Positions 46,887 to 54,880 are shown, counted from the stretch's first letter. The stretch: 64,000 nucleotides of DNA from Bog-473 sp963817735 (GCA_963817735.1 CAWFPP010000009.1:248001-312000); one strand, 5' to 3'. A program made the numbers and translations. Notes: generated by a model from the sequence alone, not told the origin.

Positions 46887-47560
46887 TCGGGCCCTTCGCG
46901 CTGGCCTGCCTCGATATGGCGGGCACGACCGTGCGCGACGACGGCGCCGTCGAGGCGGCGTTCACCAGCGCCCTGGCCGCGGTGGGCGTCACGCCGGGGA
47001 GCAGGTTCTACGAGGAGGCCGAGGTCGTCGTCCACCAGACGATGGGCTGGTCCAAGGCCGACGTGTTCGCCACGCTGTTCGACGCGGACGAGGCCAGGGA
47101 GGCCACCGCCGCCTTCGCCCAGGCCTACGAGGCGATCGTGGCGGCTGGGGACGTCAGCGAGATTCCCGGCGCCCTCCAGGTGCTGCGCGACCTGCGCGCC
47201 GCCGGGGTGGCGGTCTGTCTGACCACGGGGTTCGCGCCCTCGACGCGCGAGGCGCTGCTCGACGCCCTGGGGTGGCGGGCCGACGTCGACCTCGCCCTGT
47301 CACCGGCCGACGTGGGCCGGGGCCGCCCGGCGCCGGACCTCGTCCTCGGCGCCATGGCCCGCCTCGGGGTGGGCGACCCGCGCGCCGTGGTGGTCGTCGG
47401 CGACACGACGAGCGACCTCCAGGCGGGGAAGGCCGCCGGCGCCGGGGCGGTCATCGGCGTGCTCAGCGGCGCCCACGACGAGGCCACCCTGGCCGCCGCC
47501 GCACCGACGGCGGTCATGGCGGACATCACGGGCCTGATCCCGTTGCTCGGCCGGCTGTGA
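46883..47560 (+). CDS. PhnX-like HAD hydrolase (phosphonatase-like, TIGR03351 type)
   Basis: This encodes 225 residues of a HAD enzyme with a cap. The nucleophile motif is CLDMAGTTV (Asp11). The residue two places on is Ala13, not Asp, which is the hallmark of phosphonatases. The cap has TMGWSKADV, whose Lys58 lies where PhnX forms a Schiff base with phosphonoacetaldehyde. LTTGFAPSTR, GRGRPAPDLV and VVVGDTTSD complete the HAD motifs. It therefore probably splits a C-P bond in an aldehyde produced by the adjacent oxidoreductase. No PhnW, transporter or regulator is seen nearby. Confidence 0.78.
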   Translation: MIGPFALACLDMAGTTVRDDGAVEAAFTSALAAVGVTPGSRFYEEAEVVVHQTMGWSKADVFATLFDADEAREATAAFAQAYEAIVAAGDVSEIPGALQVLRDLRAAGVAVCLTTGFAPSTREALLDALGWRADVDLALSPADVGRGRPAPDLVLGAMARLGVGDPRAVVVVGDTTSDLQAGKAAGAGAVIGVLSGAHDEATLAAAAPTAVMADITGLIPLLGRL

Positions 47561-47593
47561 CGCCGGCGGTTCCAGCCTCCTGACCTGGAATTC

Positions 47594-47622
47594 TCGACAA
47601 AAACTGAAACGTGTTCTAGTAT
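47594..47622 (+). promoter_or_regulatory. Promoter upstream of ribD
   Basis: TCGACA (47594-47599) and TAGTAT (47617-47622) are separated by exactly 17 bases in an unusually AT-rich island. Transcription would begin near 47629, leaving a leader of about 38 bases. That leader holds a CCGGGG...CCCCGG hairpin (47635-47651). It is too short for an FMN riboswitch. Confidence 0.65.
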
Positions 47623-47666
47623 TAGTGCACGAAGCCGGGGAGCCACCCCGGGCGAGGATCTGGACC

Positions 47667-48665
47667 ATGGACGACGTGGAGCACATGCGCCGAGCGCTGG
47701 CGCTGGCGGCAACGGTCCGTTCGACCACGGCGCCCAACCCCTGGGTGGGCTGCGTCGTCGTTGCGCCGGACGCCGGCCCGGCCGGTGCGACGGTGTTCGC
47801 CGGAGCGACGTCACCGCCGGGAGGCCTCCATGCCGAGGCGTCGGCCCTGGCAGCGGCCGGAGAGGCCGCCCGGGGAGCCACGCTGTACGTGACCCTGGAG
47901 CCGTGCGCCCACCACGGGCGCACCCCGGCTTGTAGTGACGCCATCATCGCGGCGGGCGTGTCCCGGGTCGTGGTCGGCATCGAGGACCCCGACGATCAGG
48001 TCGCCGGACGCGGCATCGCCGCGCTCCGGGCCGCCGGCTTGGAAGTCACCATCGGGGTGGCCGCCGAGGAGGCGGCCGAGCAGCTGGCCCCCTACCTCAA
48101 GCACCGGACGACGGGGCAGCCCTGGGTCGTCCTCAAGATGGCCGCCAGCCTCGACGGCCGCACCGCGGCGCCCGACGGCACCAGTCGCTTCATCACGGGC
48201 GAGGCGGCGCGCCGGGACGTGCACCGGCTGCGCGCCCGTTCCGATGCCGTCCTGGTCGGGGCCGGCACCGTCCGGGCGGACGACCCCGAGCTCACGGTCC
48301 GACTCGACGACGGCGTGGAACGGGAGCAACCCCTGCGCGTCGTGCTCGGGCAGGCGCCGCAGGGGGCCAAGGTGCGTCCGGCGCTCGAACTCTCGGGAGA
48401 GCTCGGGGACGTGCTGACCGAGCTCGGGCGTCGTGGCGTGCTCCAGCTGCTGGTGGAGGGCGGGGCCAGCGTGGCGCACGATTTCCACGCCGCGGGCCTG
48501 GTCGACCGTTACGTGCTGTACCTCGCACCCGTGCTGTTCGGAGGCGACGACGGCCGCCCGATTTTCGCGGGTCCCGGGGCTGGCACAATTGAAGACGTGT
48601 GGAAGGGCAGGCTGGTGTCGATAGAGCAGCTGGGTGAGGATCTTCGGGTGGAGGTGGCGGCCTGA
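47667..48665 (+). CDS. ribD: Diaminohydroxyphosphoribosylaminopyrimidine deaminase / reductase
   Basis: RibD carries out the second and third steps of riboflavin synthesis. The deaminase half has NPWVGCVVV, the zinc motif GLHAEASAL and EPCAHHGRTPAC. The reductase half has KMAASLDGRTAAPDGTSRFI, TGEAAR, and the VGAGTVRADDPELTVR motif. ATG 47667 with GAGGAT upstream is preferred; GTG 47625 would begin before the predicted transcription start. Length is 332 residues. The stop overlaps ribBA by one base. ribE, normally next, is missing. Confidence 0.94.
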   Translation: MDDVEHMRRALALAATVRSTTAPNPWVGCVVVAPDAGPAGATVFAGATSPPGGLHAEASALAAAGEAARGATLYVTLEPCAHHGRTPACSDAIIAAGVSRVVVGIEDPDDQVAGRGIAALRAAGLEVTIGVAAEEAAEQLAPYLKHRTTGQPWVVLKMAASLDGRTAAPDGTSRFITGEAARRDVHRLRARSDAVLVGAGTVRADDPELTVRLDDGVEREQPLRVVLGQAPQGAKVRPALELSGELGDVLTELGRRGVLQLLVEGGASVAHDFHAAGLVDRYVLYLAPVLFGGDDGRPIFAGPGAGTIEDVWKGRLVSIEQLGEDLRVEVAA

Positions 48666-49885
48666 TGTCGTTCTCCGAGGTGCAGGAGGCGATCGATTCC
48701 ATCGGCCGGCTGGGCATGGCGGTCGTGGTCGACGACGAGGACCGTGAGAACGAGGGCGACCTGGTCATGGCGGCCGAGGCGGCCACGCCGGAGAACATCG
48801 CCTTCTTCCTGGCCCACACCTCGGGTGTCATCTGCGTGCCGCTCTTGCCCGAACGGGCCGACGCCCTCGACCTGCCCCTGATGGTCACGGCCAACACCGA
48901 GGCGCAGCGGACCGCCTTCACGGTGAGCGTCGACTTCCGCCACGGAACCACGACCGGGATCTCCGCCACGGACAGGGCGTCCACCATTGCCGCCCTGATC
49001 GACCCCGCCACGCGCCCCAACGACCTGAACCGGCCCGGCCACATCTTCCCGCTGCGCTACCGCTCCGGCGGAGTGCTCAAGCGGGCCGGGCACACCGAGG
49101 CGACGGTCGACCTGGCCCGGGCCGCCGGACTGACGCCGGCCGGCGTCCTCTGCGAGATCGTGACCGAGGACAAGTCCGAGATGGCGCGGCTGGCCGACCT
49201 CGAGACATTCGCCAAGCGGCACGACCTCCCGCTGATCTCCATCGCGGACCTCATCCGCTACCGCCGGCAGAACGAGAAGCTGGTGCGGCTCGTCTCCGAG
49301 GCGCGCATCCCCGCCGTAGGGCGTGAGTTCCGGGCCTTCGTCTACGAGTCCGTGCTGGACAACGAGCAGCACCTGGCGCTCGTCATGGGCGAGGTGGCCG
49401 GGACGGAGGACGTGCTGGTCCGCGTGCACTCCGAGTGCCTCACCGGCGATGTGTTCGGCTCGCTCCGCTGCGACTGCGGCCCGCAGCTGCAGGCGTCGCT
49501 CGACCTCATCGAGAAGGAGGGGCGCGGCGTCCTCATCTACCTGCGCGGCCACGAGGGCCGCGGCATCGGCCTCGGCCACAAGATCCGCGCCTACCAGCTG
49601 CAGGAGGAGGGCCACGACACCGTGGACGCCAACCTGCAGCAAGGGCTGCCCGTCGACAGCCGGGAGTACGGCATCGGCGCCCAGATGCTGGTCGACCTGG
49701 GCGTGACCACCATGCGTCTCATGACCAACAACCCGGTCAAGTACGGCGGGCTCGAGGGCTTCGGCCTCGACATCACCGAGCGGGTCCCGCTGCAGCCCTC
49801 GGCCAACCCCGAGAACATCGCCTATCTGCGCACCAAGCGCGAGCGGATGGGGCACCTGCTGCACGGGCTCGACGACGTCCTCTGA
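48665..49885 (+). CDS. ribBA: Bifunctional DHBP synthase / GTP cyclohydrolase II
   Basis: RibBA makes both precursors of lumazine. Residues 1-205 are DHBP synthase, with VVVDDEDRENEGDLVMAAE, DFRHGTTTGISA and RAGHTEATVDLARAAG. Residues 206-406 are GTP cyclohydrolase II, with zinc cysteines in HSECLTGDVFGSLRCDCG, then LRGHEGRGIGLGHK and LMTNNPVKYGGLEGFGL. Length is 406 residues. ATG 48665 overlaps the ribD stop. Confidence 0.97.
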   Translation: MSFSEVQEAIDSIGRLGMAVVVDDEDRENEGDLVMAAEAATPENIAFFLAHTSGVICVPLLPERADALDLPLMVTANTEAQRTAFTVSVDFRHGTTTGISATDRASTIAALIDPATRPNDLNRPGHIFPLRYRSGGVLKRAGHTEATVDLARAAGLTPAGVLCEIVTEDKSEMARLADLETFAKRHDLPLISIADLIRYRRQNEKLVRLVSEARIPAVGREFRAFVYESVLDNEQHLALVMGEVAGTEDVLVRVHSECLTGDVFGSLRCDCGPQLQASLDLIEKEGRGVLIYLRGHEGRGIGLGHKIRAYQLQEEGHDTVDANLQQGLPVDSREYGIGAQMLVDLGVTTMRLMTNNPVKYGGLEGFGLDITERVPLQPSANPENIAYLRTKRERMGHLLHGLDDVL

Positions 49886-49936
49886 CGTCGACCTGTGCCA
49901 CAGTGAGGGCGTGACCCCGAGCGTTCCCGCCGGCTG

Positions 49937-50470
49937 ATGGCCGAGTCCGACCTGGCGGCACTGCCCGACGGCGCGCTCGACGACGTGGCGTCGCGCGTCG
50001 GGGCCAGCCTGCACGGCTCGGCGGACGGCACCGGGCTGCGCATCGGCGTCGCCTGCGCCGAGTTCAACGGCGGCATCACCCTGCGGTTGCTCGACGGCGC
50101 GCTCCAGGCGCTGGACGAAGCGGGCACGGACCGCCGGGACGTCACCCTGGCCTGGGTCCCCGGCGCGTTCGAGCTCCCCGTCGTGGCCAGCGCCTTCGCC
50201 CAAGCCGGCAAGGTGGACGCCGTCCTGTGCCTCGGGGCGGTCATCCGCGGCGACACGGGTCACTACGACTTCGTGGCGGGGCAGTGCGCCGCCGGGATCC
50301 AGCAGGTGCAGTTGGCAACCGGGGTGCCCGTCGTCTTCGGTGTCCTGACCACCGACACGCTCGACCAGGCGCTGGTCCGCTCCGAGCCCGATCACACCAA
50401 CAAGGGTCGCGAGGCCGCGCTGACCGGCGTCGAGATGGTGCGCCTCCTGCGCAGTGGACCGTTCACCTGA
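49937..50470 (+). CDS. ribH: 6,7-Dimethyl-8-ribityllumazine synthase
   Basis: RibH condenses the two precursors into lumazine. The family motifs are EFNGGITLRLLDGA, WVPGAFELPVVA, VIRGDTGHYDFVAGQCAAGI with the catalytic His, and FGVLTTDTLDQA. The C-terminal NKGREAALTGVEM is also present. An N-terminal extension of about 30 residues precedes the core, making 177 in all. It lies 51 bases after ribBA. Riboflavin synthase (ribE), which would finish the pathway, must be elsewhere. Confidence 0.94.
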   Translation: MAESDLAALPDGALDDVASRVGASLHGSADGTGLRIGVACAEFNGGITLRLLDGALQALDEAGTDRRDVTLAWVPGAFELPVVASAFAQAGKVDAVLCLGAVIRGDTGHYDFVAGQCAAGIQQVQLATGVPVVFGVLTTDTLDQALVRSEPDHTNKGREAALTGVEMVRLLRSGPFT

Positions 50471-50581
50471 CGGCGAGAGATCCATTCACCGGCCGTTCAC
50501 AGGGTCGACACGGCGCGGACACGTCAGCCTCCTACGGTCGCGCTGAACAGACCCAGCAGCGGACCAGCACGGGAGATCGGC

Positions 50582-51658
50582 ATGGGTGAGACGGCGCCCA
50601 CGACGGAGACGACAGACCCGATGGGCGCCGGCGGCCCGATCGACCCGAGCGGGATCCGCTTCCGCGCGGGCATCCGACGCGAGGGCCCTTTCACGGTGCG
50701 CTACGTCACGATCCACGGCTACCGGCGGGCCTACGTCAAAGCCGGGTCGGGGCCCGCCCTGCTGCTGATCCACGGCATTGGCGACAGCTCTGACACATGG
50801 CGACCGGTGGTCGAGCAGTTGGCGCAGCACTACACCGTCATCGCCCCGGACCTCCTCGGGCACGGGCGCTCCGAGAAGCCGCGAGCCGACTACTCGGTGG
50901 CGGGCTTCGCCAACGGGATGCGCGACCTCCTCAGCGTGCTGGAGGTCGACCGGGTCACCGTCGTCGGGCACTCGCTCGGCGGCGGCGTGGCGGCCCAGTT
51001 CGCCTACCAGTTCCCGGATCGCTGCGAGCGCCTGGTCCTGGTGGGCAGCGGGGGAGTGGGCCGGACGGTCAGCCCCTTGTTGCGCGTGGCTGCCGTCCCG
51101 GGCATCGAACTGCTCATGCCCTTTCTCGGCCTGGCCCCCATCCGCTTCGCCAGCCGCCTGGGGGCCGAGTTGTTGCGCCTCTTCGACACCGCGCTCGGGC
51201 GCGACGCCGAGGAGATCCTGGCCGTGTTCGACGCGCTCCCCAACACGGAGGCCCGCATGGGCATCTTGCGCACGCTCCGCTCGAGCGTCGACTGGAACGG
51301 TCAGATCATCACCATGGTGGACCGGGCCTACCTGGCCGAAGGCGTCCCGACGCTGATCGTGTGGGGACGCCGTGACGCCATCATCCCTTTGGGGCACGGG
51401 CGCCTCATCCACACGGTGATGCCGGGAAGCGAATTGGAGATCTTCGACGAAGCGGGGCACTTCCCGCACCACACCGACCCGGTCCGATTCGTGCGCGTCC
51501 TGCACGACTTCATCGGGCGCTCCGTGCCGGCGACCTACGACCAGGGCGAATGGCGCACGCGCCTCCGGCGCGGCAAGCAGTTGGACGAGGCCGACGTCGC
51601 GGGCGCCGACGAGGCCGTCGACGCGTCCGACCTCACGGCCCTCCGGGGAGCGGACTGA
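50582..51658 (+). CDS. Alpha/beta hydrolase
   Basis: This encodes 358 residues. The core has LLIHGIGDSSDTW (oxyanion hole), APDLLGHGRSEKP, the nucleophile VVGHSLGGGVAAQFA, an acid near WGRRDAIIP, and the catalytic His in EAGHFPHHTDP. A Thr/Gly/Pro-rich N-terminal stretch of about 35 residues and an acidic C-terminal tail (EADVAGADEAVDASD) extend the fold. Substrate is unknown; similar actinobacterial enzymes include esterases and epoxide hydrolases. ATG 50582 follows GGGAGATCGG. It occupies the place where hisE is often found. Confidence 0.8.
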   Translation: MGETAPTTETTDPMGAGGPIDPSGIRFRAGIRREGPFTVRYVTIHGYRRAYVKAGSGPALLLIHGIGDSSDTWRPVVEQLAQHYTVIAPDLLGHGRSEKPRADYSVAGFANGMRDLLSVLEVDRVTVVGHSLGGGVAAQFAYQFPDRCERLVLVGSGGVGRTVSPLLRVAAVPGIELLMPFLGLAPIRFASRLGAELLRLFDTALGRDAEEILAVFDALPNTEARMGILRTLRSSVDWNGQIITMVDRAYLAEGVPTLIVWGRRDAIIPLGHGRLIHTVMPGSELEIFDEAGHFPHHTDPVRFVRVLHDFIGRSVPATYDQGEWRTRLRRGKQLDEADVAGADEAVDASDLTALRGAD

Positions 51659-51681
51659 GACTGCCGCACGAAAGCCTCAGT
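51654..51681. terminator. Possible bidirectional terminator hairpin
   Basis: ACTGAG (51654-51659) and CTCAGT (51676-51681) can pair across the junction of two convergent genes. The stem is only six pairs with a long loop, so this is weak. Confidence 0.25.
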
Positions 51682-52072
51682 ACAAGATGATCTGCGTGCA
51701 GCGGTACGACGCCATCAACCGCTCTGTGGTCTCGTTCGTCACGGTGGCGTCCCAGACCTGCGTGGTCCGCCCGAGATGCAGCGCCGCCGCCGTCGCCTCG
51801 ACCCGCTCGCCCTCCCGCGCGCTCGAGATGAAGTTGGCCGAGCAGTCCACCGTGGTGAAGCCGCGGGCCCCCTCGGGCCAGTGGTGGCTGACCCCGAAGG
51901 CGCAGAGGGCGTCGGCCATGGCGATCACCACGGGCGCCCACAGGTAGCCCGTCCCGGCGATGAGCGTGTGGGTCACGGTCAGGCGGGCCACGGGGTCACG
52001 ATCCTCGTCGGGCCGGGGCACATCGATGCCGAGGAGCTGCAGGAAGTTCTGGGGATCGTAGGGCGCTGGCAC
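51677..52072 (-). CDS. PaaI-family hotdog thioesterase
   Basis: This encodes 131 residues of the hotdog fold: TLIAGTGYLWAPVVIAMADA and the segment FTTVDCSANFISSAREGE resemble PaaI-type acyl-CoA thioesterases, as does the final strand TQVWDATVTNETTERLMAS. The start is probably GTG 52072 (VPAPYDPQNFLQLLGID), because no ATG is available before the conserved core. The acyl-CoA substrate is unknown. It is convergent with the alpha/beta hydrolase and divergent from hisG, with 69 bases to the hisG start. Confidence 0.72.
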   Translation of the reverse strand: MPAPYDPQNFLQLLGIDVPRPDEDRDPVARLTVTHTLIAGTGYLWAPVVIAMADALCAFGVSHHWPEGARGFTTVDCSANFISSAREGERVEATAAALHLGRTTQVWDATVTNETTERLMASYRCTQIILY

Positions 52073-52141
52073 GGGAACAGCATGCCCGACTGGCGCCCCA
52101 CGGGCCCGGCCACGCCGGCGCGTCTGCGAAGATCTACCCCC

Positions 52142-53038
52142 ATGCTCCGCCTCGTCCTGCCCAAGGGCTCGCTCGAACGCGCCACCATGCAGCTGTTCGA
52201 GGACGCCGACCTGGCCGTCAACCGCGCCTCGGATGTGGCCTACCGCGCCACCATTGCCGACCCCCGCATCGACGAGGTGCGCATCCTGCGGCCCCAGGAG
52301 ATCCCCGTCTACGTCGCCGACGGGCTCTTCGACCTCGGCATCACCGGGCGCGACTGCATCGAGGAACGGGGGAGCGAGGTCGTCTCGCTCGGCGAGCTCG
52401 CCTACTCCAAGAACACGGCGAACCCGGCCCGGGTCGTGCTGGCCGTCGGCGCCGACTCCCCGGCCCACACGCTGGCCGAGCTGGCCGCCACCGTGGCCGA
52501 CCGTTCCGGACCCCTGCGCGTCAGCACCGAGTATCCCGAGCTGACCAGGCGCGCGCTTGCGGCGCACGGCATCGAGGCGGACATCGCGCTCTCCTATGGC
52601 GCCACCGAGGCCAAGGTGCCCGACATCGCCGACGCCGTCGTCGACATGACCGAGACCGGGAGCGCGTTGCGCGCCGCCGGACTGCGCGTCATCGAGACGC
52701 TGCTCGTGTCGCACACCGAACTCATCGCCAATCCGATCGCGGCGGCGGATCCCGCCAAACGTCACGCCATGGAGCAGATCCACACGCTGCTCCAGGGCAC
52801 GCTCGAGGCTCGGGGCAAGGTGCTCGTGAAGCTCAACGTCGAGGCGGTCAACCTCGACAAGGTGCTCGCCGTCCTGCCCTCCATGCGGGCGCCGACCATC
52901 TCGGAGCTCTCGGGCGGCGGCGCCTTTGCGCTCGAGGCCGTCGTGGCCAAGTCCGACATCAACATCCTCATCCCGGCGCTGCGCGACCAGGGCGCGAGCG
53001 ACATCTTGGAGATCCCGTTGTCCAAGATCGTCCATTGA
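52142..53038 (+). CDS. hisG: ATP phosphoribosyltransferase, long form
   Basis: HisG starts histidine synthesis by joining ATP and PRPP. Its 298 residues include LRLVLPKGSLERATMQLFEDA, the VYVADGLFDLGITGRDC loop, the PRPP-binding DMTETGSALRAAGLRV and the regulatory C-terminal domain (VLPSMRAPTISELSGGGAFA). The long form is feedback-inhibited by histidine and does not need HisZ. ATG 52142 has no clear ribosome-binding site; GAAGAT eight bases upstream might serve as a leaderless -10 box. The usual partner hisE is not adjacent. Confidence 0.95.
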   Translation: MLRLVLPKGSLERATMQLFEDADLAVNRASDVAYRATIADPRIDEVRILRPQEIPVYVADGLFDLGITGRDCIEERGSEVVSLGELAYSKNTANPARVVLAVGADSPAHTLAELAATVADRSGPLRVSTEYPELTRRALAAHGIEADIALSYGATEAKVPDIADAVVDMTETGSALRAAGLRVIETLLVSHTELIANPIAAADPAKRHAMEQIHTLLQGTLEARGKVLVKLNVEAVNLDKVLAVLPSMRAPTISELSGGGAFALEAVVAKSDINILIPALRDQGASDILEIPLSKIVH

Positions 53039-53039
53039 G

Positions 53040-53276
53040 GTGGCCGGCCCCGTCCCGACCACCGGGCCGCACCACGGGCGCGTGGTCTCGTTCGATCCCA
53101 CCCGGGGCCTCGGCATGGTCGACGACGACCACGACGGGACGAGCTACGGCTTCCACGCCACCGCCATCGCCGACGGGAGCCGGCGCATCGAGGTCGGCGC
53201 GAGGGTGGTTTTCACGGTGACGCCGGGCCTTGGCGGCCTCTACGAGGCGCGGTCGCTGCTGCCGGTTTCCTGCTGA
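53040..53276 (+). CDS. Small cold-shock-domain-like protein
   Basis: This encodes 78 residues: HGRVVSFDPTRGLGMVDDD, SYGFHATAIADGSRRIEVGA and RVVFTVTPGLGGLYEA. They follow the five-strand cold-shock pattern (K/GxVxxFDxxxGxGxI, YxFHxxxI, GxxVxFxV), with changed RNA-binding aromatics (GLGMVD for GFGFI). RNA or DNA binding is likely but not proven. GTG 53040 begins two bases after the hisG stop. The 3' end overlaps the opposing tetR gene by 37 bases. Confidence 0.6.
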   Translation: MAGPVPTTGPHHGRVVSFDPTRGLGMVDDDHDGTSYGFHATAIADGSRRIEVGARVVFTVTPGLGGLYEARSLLPVSC

Positions 53277-53917
53277 CGTCTCCACCACTGGCCGCCGTAG
53301 TGGCCGGCGAACACCTCAAAGGCGGCCTCGACCCCCGCCCGATCGCCTGTGGCGAGCAGGTCGAGCAGGAGGCCGCGCGTGACCGCCAGGGCCAGCCGGC
53401 CATGGGTCCGGGCGACGTCGGCGGGTACGCCCAGCGGGGCGGTCAAGGCAACGTTGGCGTCGAGCCAGTGCCCAATGTCGTTGTCCAGGAGGGGACGGAT
53501 CGCCTCCTCGCCTTGCAGTGCCCGCCCGTAGAGGGCGAAGAACAGCCGCTCGAAGTCACCGAGCGCAGGATCGGACAGGTAGCCCCACAGCCGGCGGAGC
53601 AACTCGTCCGACTCGCCGGCAGCATCCCGGCCGAGTTCGGCCACGCGCTGCTCCGTCCTCGATTCCATCTCGCGGACGACCGCCAACAGCAGGCCGTCTT
53701 TCGAGCCGAAGTGGTAGTGGAGCATCCGGTGGCTGGTTCCGATGGCCTCGGCGATCCGGCGCAGGCTCTGGTCGGCCAGGCCCTGGGCGGCGAGGTACTC
53801 CACCACGGCATCGAGCAGGCGCTGCCGGGCCGGGTGCGCCCCGGCTCCTCCGCCCTCGGCCTCGCCGGTCCCCACAGAAGGCTCGTTCGCCTCGGCTGCG
53901 CTCGCTTGTCCGCTCAT
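53240..53917 (-). CDS. TetR-family transcriptional regulator
   Basis: This encodes 225 residues. The DNA-binding helix-turn-helix is at about 30-80: ARQRLLDAVVEYLAAQG, SLRRIAEAIGTSHRMLHYHF, GSKDGLLLAVV. The C-terminal ligand domain is variable. ATG 53917 starts at the edge of a palindrome that also covers its own -10 box, so it should repress itself and the divergent SRPBCC gene. The inducer is unknown but might be the ligand of the SRPBCC protein. Confidence 0.85.
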   Translation of the reverse strand: MSGQASAAEANEPSVGTGEAEGGGAGAHPARQRLLDAVVEYLAAQGLADQSLRRIAEAIGTSHRMLHYHFGSKDGLLLAVVREMESRTEQRVAELGRDAAGESDELLRRLWGYLSDPALGDFERLFFALYGRALQGEEAIRPLLDNDIGHWLDANVALTAPLGVPADVARTHGRLALAVTRGLLLDLLATGDRAGVEAAFEVFAGHYGGQWWRRQQETGSSDRAS

Positions 53918-53932
53918 GTACCAAATGGTACA
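53917..53932. promoter_or_regulatory. Palindromic operator between tetR and the SRPBCC gene
   Basis: TGTACCAAATGGTACA is an inverted repeat of TGTACC with a four-base centre. On the minus strand it contains TACCAT (53930-53925), which ends seven bases before the tetR ATG, a leaderless -10 box. On the plus strand it runs into TACATT (53929-53934), a possible -10 box for the divergent gene. Confidence 0.7.
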
Positions 53933-53966
53933 TTCGCGAGAGACTGGCTGAAGGGAGGAGGCCGCC

Positions 53967-54410
53967 ATGGCCCAGCAGGTGATCGACGAGACGGCGACGA
54001 CCGGCGCAGATCCGGCATCGGTGTACGCGCTCCTGGCGGACGGCTCCACGTGGCCCGAGTGGTCGCCCATCGGCGCCTTCGAGCTCATCGAGCCCGGGGC
54101 GGGATCGCCGGAGGGCCCCGGTGCGGTGCGCCTGTTCACCACCGGCCGACACCAGAGCCGCGAGCGGGTCGTCACCTGCGAGCCCGGCCAGGCCTTCGCC
54201 TACGTGCTCGAGGCGGGACTGCCTCTGCGGGACTACAAGGCGGTGATCACGCTGACTCCCGCTGCGGGCGGGACCTCCATCAATTGGCGCTCGACATTTC
54301 GACCCAAGGTGCCCGGCACGGGCTGGCTCTACCGCCGCGAGCTGGGCAAGTTCATCAAGGGGACCGTCGAGGGCCTGGCCGCGGCGACCGACCGGGCCCG
54401 CAGCAGCTGA
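53967..54410 (+). CDS. SRPBCC (START-like) ligand-binding protein
   Basis: This encodes 147 residues. QQVIDETATTGADPASVYAL, LADGSTWPEW and later TSINWRSTFRPKVPG show the polyketide cyclase/START-like fold with one hydrophobic cavity. It begins at ATG 53967 behind a strong GGGAGGAGG. It is divergent from tetR across the palindromic operator, so it is the likely target of that repressor. No enzymatic residues can be named. Confidence 0.8.
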   Translation: MAQQVIDETATTGADPASVYALLADGSTWPEWSPIGAFELIEPGAGSPEGPGAVRLFTTGRHQSRERVVTCEPGQAFAYVLEAGLPLRDYKAVITLTPAAGGTSINWRSTFRPKVPGTGWLYRRELGKFIKGTVEGLAAATDRARSS

Positions 54411-54421
54411 GGGCGGCGGGC

Positions 54422-54874
54422 CTAGTTCAGGTCGTGGCTGGCGGCGCCTTCCGAGGCGCTCTTCTCGGCACCCTCGAGGCCGACGTAGGCCAGGCGGAGC
54501 TGGGACAGCGACTCGAGCAGAGCGGGCTCGGCCTCTCCGAGGCGGCCCCGAAGCCCGTCGAGCAGGGCGCCGAGACCGTCGATGGCCAAGCGGGCCTGGA
54601 AGAGCTGGGGCGGGGTCTGCGAGAGGTAGATGGCAGCCAGCTCGAAGAGCCCGTAGCAGTGGTTGGCGACGACGACCTCGGCCGGGGTGTGGGCCAGCTG
54701 CGCCCGCATGGCGTCGACTTCGGCCTGCGCCAGCGCCTGCTCCTCGGTGAGAGGGGCCTCTCGTGACGTACGCGTGACCTCGGTGTCGCCCGACTGTCCG
54801 GAGGGTTGTGAAGGGGCGTCGTCCGCCTCCTTCTTGGGGAAATGCTCGCCCGACGGTGTCCACAAGCTGCTCAT
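54422..54874 (-). CDS. DUF1844-like hypothetical protein next to infC
   Basis: This encodes 150 residues. An acidic, Thr/Ser-rich N-terminus is followed by helices (EEQALAQAEVDAMRAQLAH) and the region FELAAIYLSQTPPQLFQARL, then AIDGLGALLDGLRGRLG. The latter resembles the Ala-rich ARxAIDxLxxLxxKxxGxL pattern of DUF1844. A DUF1844 gene commonly sits beside infC in actinobacteria, which fits. Function is unknown. TAGGGT six bases before ATG 54874 suggests a leaderless transcript. Confidence 0.65.
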   Translation of the reverse strand: MSSLWTPSGEHFPKKEADDAPSQPSGQSGDTEVTRTSREAPLTEEQALAQAEVDAMRAQLAHTPAEVVVANHCYGLFELAAIYLSQTPPQLFQARLAIDGLGALLDGLRGRLGEAEPALLESLSQLRLAYVGLEGAEKSASEGAASHDLN

Positions 54875-54880
54875 GCTGGT

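Noticed and set aside
47581..47666. FMN riboswitch upstream of ribD
   Set aside because: The space after the promoter is only about 38 bases and lacks the conserved FMN core.
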